A DNA stretch of 39,322 nt, from positions 1-39,322 of the forward strand of contig JAFXXI010000020.1 in the NCBI GenBank assembly GCA_017542345.1. The letters run 5' to 3'. This document shows, piece after piece, positions 1 through 8,800 of this stretch. The DNA is from Bacteroidales bacterium. GTDB taxonomy: Bacteria; Bacteroidota; Bacteroidia; Bacteroidales; P3. How positions within the stretch are numbered: the first letter of the stretch is position 1; the number at the start of each line of letters is the position of its first letter. The notes beneath the pieces are model-generated. The model ran no database searches and was not told the origin of the DNA. It saw only the letters and a program-made list of their open reading frames with translations. Made by a program: the position numbers and the translations under genes.

Positions 1-1
1 C

Positions 2-1582
2 GACACGACGGTCATCACCGTGGAGCGCAACCCTGACGGCTCCATCGTTATCCTCACTCCCAAGCCCGAAGGGAAGCTGATACCCGGCTACTGCCAGACG
101 GTGACCAGCGCCGACTATGCCGCCGACAGTATCACGGTGACAGCCTACTATGACGACAGTGCCTACTACTACCGTACGGGCTTCTCGCGCAGCGACCTCG
201 AATGGAAACACGACGGCAACCGCTATACCACCTCTGTCAACAGCAACACCCTTGTCTTCGAAATGGATGAAAAGGTCCCTGTCAACGTCAACCCCATGCC
301 CTATTATGGCCTGAACAAAGGTGTGCTGCGCTCCTTCTCCCGCAACGGCCAGCTGCGGTTGAAGCTAGCGAAGGCCGAGAAAGTGAGACATACCTTATGG
401 GAGACTTCTCGCATCTGGCCTACCCGCCGCGTCACTCCTCGCGAGCTTGACCGAATCATGAAGGAGCGCCTGGTGGTCACCACCCGCGTCTTCGACCATG
501 CACAAATCCATTGGGGTGCGGAAAATGCCCACATCGAAGGCAGCATCTGGAAAGTGCCCTTCGACTCGGTGCTGCACTTCGCAGGCGGCACCGTGGTGCT
601 GAAGCGCGTCAGGCTGCCCCAGCTGCCGTCCCACTATCAGCATTTCGTCGAGCTTCACCAGCAGAGCAACGGCGACGCCTACGACCGCACAGGGTCGGTG
701 TTCGTCATGCCGATGTCAAGTGGTGCCGCGCTGCAGGGTTTCTTCCGCGGCATCAACGAGCACCCCGACTCGCTGCCCGTCTTCACCGGACGCGACGGCC
801 AGCGCTATCAGGGTATGATGGCGACAGACGAATACATGCCTGCAACGGAATGGGTACGCTTCTTCACCCCCTTCGGCGTGGGCCACTTCAACGACCGCAT
901 GGCCGGCTACGGCATCGACTGGCGCGACGAGACCTATTACCGACAGGAGATTAGCGATGTGTACTTCGGTGGCGACGTCATCGTCGGCGCCTGGATCGGC
1001 AACTACGACGGCGGCGGACACCTGCTGACGATGGACATCAAGTCATACCCCAACAGCTACACAGATCCGGAATTCGAGGTGGAAGGGCCTGCCGATGCCG
1101 AGGTCCTGCCCCTGTTCAACACCTGCAACGTTCTCGAGATGGCCGGACAGAACTACGGCAAGCTCTTCGCCACCGACTCGCTGACGGTGACCTTCACCAT
1201 CCCGCAGGATGCGACGAGCGCCCGCCTGCGCTACATCAGCACCGGCCACGGCGGCTGGGGCGAGGGCGACGAGTTCGTGCCCAAGCAGAACACCATCCTC
1301 ATCGACGGCAAGCCCGCCTTCACCCACACCCCCTGGCGGCAGGACTGCGGCTGCTACCGCGACCTCAACCCCGTCAGCGGCAACTTCTGGAACGGCCTCA
1401 GCAGCTCCGACTTCTCGCGCTCCGGCTGGTGCCCCGGCACGGCCACGCAGCCTGTCTACTTCGACCTCTCGCCCTGGGCCGACGGCCGCGAGCACACCCT
1501 CACCGTGGCCATCCCGCAGGGCAAGCCTGTCGAGGGCATGTTCAGCCACTGGGCCGTCAGCGGAACCTTAATTATTGAATAA
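2..1582 (+). CDS. PNGase F-type peptide-N-glycosidase (5' end outside window)
   Basis: The reading frame is open from base 2, so the true start and any signal peptide lie upstream; 526 residues are visible. The family cleaves N-linked glycans from asparagine on glycoproteins, and is secreted or surface-bound. The C-terminal part (about bases 1170-1580) carries the PNGase F C-terminal signature: an LRYISTGHGGWG strand, a CGC-containing loop and the GWCPG motif, followed by beta strands ending the protein. The segment before it (GIDWRDETYYRQEISDVYF onward) matches the PNGase F N-terminal jelly roll; an Asp in WRDE may correspond to the catalytic Asp of that family, which is tentative. The long extra N-terminal part resembles the larger type II enzymes of Bacteroidota. 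There is no T9SS tail at its end. The next gene starts 17 bases later, so the two are probably co-transcribed. Confidence 0.85.
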   Translation, partial: DTTVITVERNPDGSIVILTPKPEGKLIPGYCQTVTSADYAADSITVTAYYDDSAYYYRTGFSRSDLEWKHDGNRYTTSVNSNTLVFEMDEKVPVNVNPMPYYGLNKGVLRSFSRNGQLRLKLAKAEKVRHTLWETSRIWPTRRVTPRELDRIMKERLVVTTRVFDHAQIHWGAENAHIEGSIWKVPFDSVLHFAGGTVVLKRVRLPQLPSHYQHFVELHQQSNGDAYDRTGSVFVMPMSSGAALQGFFRGINEHPDSLPVFTGRDGQRYQGMMATDEYMPATEWVRFFTPFGVGHFNDRMAGYGIDWRDETYYRQEISDVYFGGDVIVGAWIGNYDGGGHLLTMDIKSYPNSYTDPEFEVEGPADAEVLPLFNTCNVLEMAGQNYGKLFATDSLTVTFTIPQDATSARLRYISTGHGGWGEGDEFVPKQNTILIDGKPAFTHTPWRQDCGCYRDLNPVSGNFWNGLSSSDFSRSGWCPGTATQPVYFDLSPWADGREHTLTVAIPQGKPVEGMFSHWAVSGTLIIE

Positions 1583-1599
1583 TAAAACCTCTATAATCC

Positions 1600-2817
1600 A
1601 TGAAAAAGACTTCTATCCTTTGCATCTTGGTCATTGCTTTTGCATTGACCTCCAACAGTCAGCAGTATCAGTTACTTAACCCAGGCTTTGAACAATGGGA
1701 CGGCAACAATACATCGGAGCCCACCCACTGGAACACATTCTCCTCCAGCGACGGTTCCTATGCATCTCTCGCCTCTTCCAATCATCACTACCGCCGCGCC
1801 GGCGGACGGCCCGGCACCTCTGGAAGTTATTACCTTACCGTATATACTACATCCATCTTTGGCATCAAGGCCAACGGCAATATGACCACCGGCTGTGTTC
1901 ATGCCGGAGCCATGTCGGCCACCAGTTCCGAGAACTACAACTATACCAAACGCAGCAGCAGCGAACACAGCCAACCATTCACAGCCACGCCCGACTCAAT
2001 GTATGTCTGGGTAAGTTTCTACGCCGCCGATGCGAGTTCGGTAGCTCAAGTAAGTGTCACCATCCACGGCAACAATGACTTTCGCACACCTAACGATGAA
2101 AGCAATGCCACACTCTATAAAGGCAAAGCATTGGCATATGTGACACGCACCACCTCCTCGGCCACACAGTCCAACTGGCAACTGCAGAAAGTGCCCTTCA
2201 CCTATACCGGTTCTTCCAGCGCCAACTACATCCTGGTCAACATCTCGTCAAACATCATTCCTGGAGGTGGTGCCGCTAACGATTCTATCTCCATCGATGA
2301 CATTCAGTTCATCTACAGCGCATGGCTCAACAGTCTTAAGGTAGACAATACACCTATAGCCGGCTTTAGCAAGGGTCGTTTCAACTACAGCGTCGCCGTG
2401 ACCGATACCGCAGCACTCTCCACTGCCACCGTGCAAGCCGTCACAGAGGTCTCCGACGCCCATGTAAACACCGAGCGCACCCGTATCGATGACAGCACCG
2501 CCATGGTCACCGTTACCGTCACCGCCGAGGACGGCGTCACAGTCAAAACCTATCACGTCACTTTGACAGTATCGCCCAATGGCGGTACTTCAGGCATCGA
2601 TAACGCACAGCCTGCGTTGACGAAAGCTTTTCCCAACCCCACCACTGGCATCCTCAATGTCAAAGCCGAAGGCATGGTCCGCATCTGCGACCTTCAAGGA
2701 CGCACCCTCCTCAGCTTCACATGCCACGAAAGCGCCACAATAGACATCAGCCACTTGCCAAACGGCATCTATCTCCTCTCAACAGAAGAGAAAACCGTCC
2801 GCATTATAAAGCAATAA
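1600..2817 (+). CDS. Secreted PCMD-like protein with T9SS type A sorting domain
   Basis: This 405-residue protein starts with a signal peptide (MKKTSILCILVIAFALT). Residues about 25-240 hold a jelly-roll-like domain opening with NPGFEQWD and closing with DSISIDDIQFIY, the pattern of the putative carbohydrate metabolism domain (PCMD) and related carbohydrate-binding modules. A beta-sandwich of about 90 residues follows (LNSLKVDNTPIAGFS to YHVTLTV). The last 75 residues are a T9SS sorting domain: AFPNPTTGILNVK, then ICDLQGRTLL, then LPNGIYLLS and a basic VRIIKQ end. The protein is therefore likely exported to the cell surface or medium. Position directly behind the PNGase suggests a role in glycoprotein or glycan binding, which is inference. 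Base composition is less GC-rich than its neighbours. The 3' end faces the glucan synthase gene 16 bases away. Confidence 0.75.
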   Translation: MKKTSILCILVIAFALTSNSQQYQLLNPGFEQWDGNNTSEPTHWNTFSSSDGSYASLASSNHHYRRAGGRPGTSGSYYLTVYTTSIFGIKANGNMTTGCVHAGAMSATSSENYNYTKRSSSEHSQPFTATPDSMYVWVSFYAADASSVAQVSVTIHGNNDFRTPNDESNATLYKGKALAYVTRTTSSATQSNWQLQKVPFTYTGSSSANYILVNISSNIIPGGGAANDSISIDDIQFIYSAWLNSLKVDNTPIAGFSKGRFNYSVAVTDTAALSTATVQAVTEVSDAHVNTERTRIDDSTAMVTVTVTAEDGVTVKTYHVTLTVSPNGGTSGIDNAQPALTKAFPNPTTGILNVKAEGMVRICDLQGRTLLSFTCHESATIDISHLPNGIYLLSTEEKTVRIIKQ

Positions 2818-2833
2818 CTTTACCTCGGTATAG

Positions 2834-5800
2834 TCAACACACTATTACCTCATGCTCCAGACCATCATCTACAAGGGTGATGGTTTGTTTGCTATATTCA
2901 GCCGCTTCCCCTGTATCATTGCGCCGGTAGCGGATAACATAAGTGGCTGTGCCGTATCGATAGCGGAGTGTGAATGACGGCCATTCGGTAGGCACCCGTG
3001 GGTCGATCGTAAGCTGTTCACCCTGTTTGCGAAAACCAAGAATGTTCTCAATACCGGTCTTATAGGCCCATGAAGCAGAACCCGTGTACCACGTCCATCC
3101 CCCACGTCCCGGATGCTGTGGATTGCTATATATATCGGCGGCGATACAATAGGGTTCCACTTTGTACTTGAGCACATCTGCAAGGGTCTGTGTGCGATGG
3201 ATGGGGTTGATGAGCGAATAGAGGAAATAGGCCATATCGTAACGGCCCTCCTTGAGTTGCGCCATGATGTACCACATGGCTCCATGCGTGTACTGGCCTC
3301 CATTCTCACGCACACCGACAGGGTAGTTCATAATGTATCCCGGCGAAGGTTGTGAATTCTGGAACGCCGGCGTGAGCAGCTGGATAATCTCGTGCTCACG
3401 GTTGACGAGGCGATTATCAGTCTCGCGCATGACACTCACCTTCTGTGCAGGCGTAGCCACGTCGGTAAGGATGCTCCAAGCCTGACTGATAAGGTCTATC
3501 TGGCATTCTGTATTGTTACGGCTTCCCATGGGGTCACCATTGTCGTAATAAGCACGGAGGAACCACGCCCCATCCCATGCGTTTTGCTGTATAGACTCAA
3601 CCAGTCTCTTCCGGAAAGCCGTCAGCTCTTCGCAATACGTCAAGTCGGCATCAGGCATCATTTGGGTGAGTTCTTCCATCTTCGGCAACAAGTCGGCCAG
3701 GAAGAAGGCCACCCATACACTTTCACCTTGTCCCTCAACACCAACGGTGGACATTCCATCGTTCCAGTCTCCACATCCCATCAACGGCAGACCGTGGACA
3801 CCCACACGCGACATTGAGCGATTCATCGAACGTCTCAAATGCTCATACAGCGTAGCATGCTCGTTGCCTGCCTCGTAACTTATTCCGCGTTCAGCCTCGC
3901 CCTGTCCCAGCTGGTCACCGACACAGAAAGGTACCTGTTCCGAGAGAATGGCGACATCGCCCGTGACATGGATGTACTGATAAGTCACAAAGACCAACCA
4001 CAGGTAGTCGTCGCTGAATGTAGTGCGTGCTCCGAGATGCATATTCTCATGCCACCAGTGCAGCACGTCACCTTCTGCGAACTGATGCGCAGCATGGTCA
4101 AGTATCTGTCGGCGCGCATAGGCAGGGTCACTGTAAAGCACCGACATCACATCCTGCAGCTGATCGCGGAAGCCTGTCGCGCCACCCACCTGGTAGAAGC
4201 CCGCACGGGCAAAGAGGCGCGAAGAATAGACCTGGTAGAGGTACCACCTATTGAGCATGTAGTTGAGCGAGCGATCAGGCGTCTCCACTTGTATCTGCGA
4301 GAGTTTCTCGTCCCAGTATTTGACCACCCGGTCGAATTCGGTATAGATAGCGGGGATTGTCGGACGGTCAAGATTGTCGGACACACTAATCACAAAGGCA
4401 ACCTCCTTCTCGCCGCCGGCAGGCAGGTCGACAACAAGGCCGAGTCGCTTGCGGTTGGGGTAATTTAGGCTGACATCGGTAAGTGGTTCCGTGGCTGTAA
4501 GCCGAACCACCTGGTCGTGATAAATGGGGTGATAGACATTGCGGACCAGCAAGGAGTTGCTCTGTTCGTTCCATTCGGAGAACAGATATCGGGCCGTTTG
4601 TTCCTCGCACATGCCGAGGACAAGCTTGTAGACCATGTCAAGCTGCACCTCAAGCGGTGCGGCTGTCTTGTTCTCAACCTTTATCTGGTAGTATTTCTCT
4701 GGTTTATCGCAAGCCACGAAGAGACGTACCGCCACCTTCATATCCTCATATTCGGCATCGAAGGCTGACCAACCCTGACCATGTCGGGCTGTGGCAGGCA
4801 CAAACTGTTTCTTGTTTATCAGCAGCATCTCGCTGGCATTGTCGCGCACGATATCGTTGCTCCAGCCGGTGAGTTTGAACTGCTGCGCATTATGGGCAAA
4901 AGTAAAGCCCGCCATGGTACTGCTGACGATACAGCCAAAGTGCTGTTCGTTTGCAATCACGTTGACCCACGGCATGGGGGTATTGGTGTTGGTCACAACA
5001 TAGTCGCGGCCACCCTGGTCGAACCCGCCGTACTGATTGTAGAACTCCAAATCACTCCACACGCGGAACTCTTTCTTGGGCTTCAGCACCGGATATTCTA
5101 TCTTATCCTGATAGTGCTGATTCACCTCTTCTAGCCGACGCAGCTGCTGGGCGATAGTGACTCCTTCGGCGGTAGTGAACGACAGACGTGCCACCGTGTG
5201 CAACAATATGCGCTCCGCCTCGCTGACATCCTTCCCGTCCAGCACATACACCTTTCCTGCATCAGAGTGCGACGCCCACAGGTGTTCGGTATTGGCCATA
5301 TTGCGGATGAAATGTACCACCCCTTCCCTGTCTCGTTCGGGGGCGTCGTTGATGAACACCAAGTCGAGCCGCAGGCCATGCACCTTGTAATACTCGAACG
5401 CACGCAACATCTCCTTGGCATAACCCGAACGCTCCATCGAATCCACCTCCATCAGCAGGATGGCCAAGTCGCCGCTGATGCCGAATCGCCACAGTCCACT
5501 CTGGGAAAGCGTATTCTTGGCCAACACGGCATTGCGGTCATTGCCGAGGGTGGCAGTTTGCGCCATATACTTGGCAATGTCGTTGTAGAGGCGCATCTGG
5601 CTGCCTTTGAGGAGCGACATGCTGGTGCGCATATTGTTGAACACCGAGGCGGTCTTGAAAGCATGTTCCACATCCACGGAACTCTGATACTGCTCCGTGA
5701 GTTGCAACAAATGCTCTTTGGCCTTGGAGAAACCTGTAAGGGCAAATGCCTCCACGCTCTTACCCGCAGCAATATGCAGTCGCCTGCGCATACTCATCAC

Positions 5801-8800
5801 CGGGTCCAGCGTGGTGCCCACCGTCCCCGTCAACGTGCGGTGGCTTTCGATGATATCGGCATGACGCAAACTGCCTCCACGACCCAAAAACTTGAGGCGC
5901 GAAGTCTCGTACTCGACAAGTCCCATCCAGTCAGACTTGTCAGACGAGTCCGACAACCACAACTTGTGCAACATATAATGGCGGGAGCCGCTACTGCCCG
6001 GACGGCTGAAGAGCAACGCCTCATGGTCGGCATCATACTCCGAGAGTATCTTCATGCCGTTGAACACGCGGTGGCTCTCATCCTCGGCAGCCGATGCCAA
6101 CACCACCTCACCATAGGTCGTCAGTTCCAAGTCAACAGCCTTCCCACTATTGTTGGTGAAGGTAAAGCGGCGTATTTCGGCACTGCGGTCCTTGAGCACA
6201 GTGACCTCTGTTTTGGTCTCCACCCCTTCATCAACACGCAGATAGCTTATCTTGTCGCTGGCGAAGCTGACATGGTAGCTCTCCGGCATCACATCCAGCG
6301 GGGAGTAAGTATTGCACCACAGCTTGTCAGAGCCCAAGTTACGGACATAGAGGTATATGCCGTAGTGGTCGGAAGTTATCTTGCGGTAACGGTTAAGCAT
6401 GATGTTGCGGAAGCGGGAGAATCCGCTGCCGCGGTCGTTCATCAACACCGTATATTGGCCATTGCTGATGACACCCAACTCCGGCACATTGGCGATAGTA
6501 TCGAAATCACGGGCATCACTCTCGGTCTGCACCTTGCTATAACGGTAGCGCTTATACTGCGTCACCTTGAGGTCGATATAAGGCTTCACCTGTGCTTTCT
6601 CCTTCAGCAGTGTCTCCATACTCTTCATGGCAGGTTCTTGCATGAAGTAGCGCTGCAGGCAGTGGTCTCCCAGATAGTTGGCCAGCGAAGCAAGTATCAT
6701 ACCCTGGTGGTGGGCATAGTGGGCCTTGACAGATACATGGTCCTCTTCGTCGTAACTCTCGTAGAAGCCATAGTCATCATACATCCCCAGCTCTTTGAAG
6801 CGACGTATGTTCTCATACACGGCACGGTCGTCCACGCCGATGGTCATCAACGAGCTATAGGGCGAAATAACAATGCGGTCGGGTGTGGTGTTCTGGAACT
6901 TGAGATACGGCACCCCAAAAGCATGGTACTTATAGTTCTGAGCGTCGTCGAGCTCGTTGTAGGCTGTCTCTGATATGCCCCAAGGCATGCCTTTGGCGGT
7001 GTTCTTTATGAAAGCTCGCTGTGCACGGATAGCGAAACTGTAGGTCTCGTCCATCAGCGTGTGCTTGTAGGTGGGCAGGAAAATGAGCGGCATGAAGTAC
7101 TCGAACAGCGTACCGTACCACGATGCCACGCCCTTGTAGCCCTTGTATTGCACCAACGTCTTGTCCAGACAGAACCAGTGCTTGTAAGGGGCATCGCCTT
7201 GAGCGATGGTGAGGAACGACGTCAGACGCGCCTCGCTGGCGAAGTTGTTGTAGTGGTAGGGCAGTAAGGTGTAGTTGCTTGTATCATAGCCGATGCTGAA
7301 CACATCCAACTCCGGATTATACAACTTCATGAAGTCGGTCTGGTCAATCAAGCGCTGCACCTTCTCCAACACTCCTTGTACTTCTTGAACTCCTTGAACT
7401 CCCATAAGAAAACCCTTGACCACATACAGGCAGGCCACAAAGTTACCCGAGTCGCAAGTGCTAATGAAGAAGTTGGGTAATGCCTTGAGAGTACTGATGC
7501 TGTACCAGTTGTAGAGGTGTCCGTTCCACTTCTCCAGGCGGCCGACAGTGTCAATGATATGTTCGATGCGGTCCACGGCCTCTTTCTGGGTGATGAAGTC
7601 GAGTTCGGCGGCACTGACCACAGCGGTGAGCGAGAATCCGATATTGGTGGGCGACGTCTTGTAGTCGGTCTTGCTCTCGCGGTTCAGCTGGTAGTTGTCC
7701 GGAATCAGCCAGTTGTTCTCCTCGGTAATCAAGGTGTCGAAGAAACTCCAGGTGTGCTGTGCCAGTCGTCGCACCTCGTCGGTTTCCTTGGCGTTGAGGC
7801 TGCGCTTGTCTTGCGGGAATTTCTTGCCCAACCAGTACATCAGCAATGGCGCGCCGCACCACGTCGCCGCGCAGAAGCCGATTCCTATCCAGCCTATCAA
7901 ACTCGCATGGCCCATTAGGCCCATCGCCACCAGCACAGCACTGGCCACATAGTTGAACCAGAATTTGCACATATAGTCGCCCAGCGTACCCTTGGTGCTC
8001 TTGGCGGCCTCGTCGCTGGTAATCCACGCCAGCAGGTCGCGGTGCGAGAACCACATGCGGTAGCAGGCACGAACGGCGGCATCGGTGTACATCCACGCCT
8101 CTTTCGGAAGCAGGGAGAACTGCACCAGCGAACGGTAGAAAATGACCTTGAAGCCGCGCATTAGAGTCATATAGTAGCGATAGCGCTTGCCGAAGCGCGG
8201 CATCGAGGTAATCTGGCCGATGATGAAGAACACAATGGGGCTGGCTACAGCCAGCAGTGCCACCACCACAAACCAAAAACCACTGATCACTGACCATTGT
8301 CCACTGACCACTGAAAGCCCATATCCCACAAATATCATCACCATCAGCGCCAGACTCAGCATCGAACGGCGCAGGTTATCAAATATCTTCCAGCGGCCGA
8401 TGGTGTTCACCTGGTTCTTCACCTTCTCGCCCTTTTCGTTGCGCACAGTGTCCTTCAGCCAACCGATAATCTGCCAGTCGCCGCGTGTCCAGCGGTGGTG
8501 GCGCTTGGCGTCGTCGATATAGTTGCTGGGATTGTCGTCGAAGAGTTCCAGGTCGTTGATGAGGCCGCAGCGGATGTGGCAGCCTTCGATAAGGTCGTGA
8601 CTCAGGATGAGGTTCTCCGGGAAGGTGCCCTTCAGAACCTGCTGGAACACGCGCAAGTCGTAGATACCCTTGCCACAGAACGAACCTTCGTTGAAGATGT
8701 CTTGATAGAGTTCGAAGCTGGCGGTAGTATAGACATCCAGTCCGCCCAATCCGGCAAAAAGTTGCGCGTAGCGGCTCTTATTGGTCACCTCCACGTCGAC

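Noticed and set aside
5198-6973. A 591-codon open frame on the plus strand opposite the glucan synthase
   Set aside because: It is antisense to a conserved multidomain protein and its translation is His/Val/Leu-rich without motifs, as expected from codon bias on the other strand.
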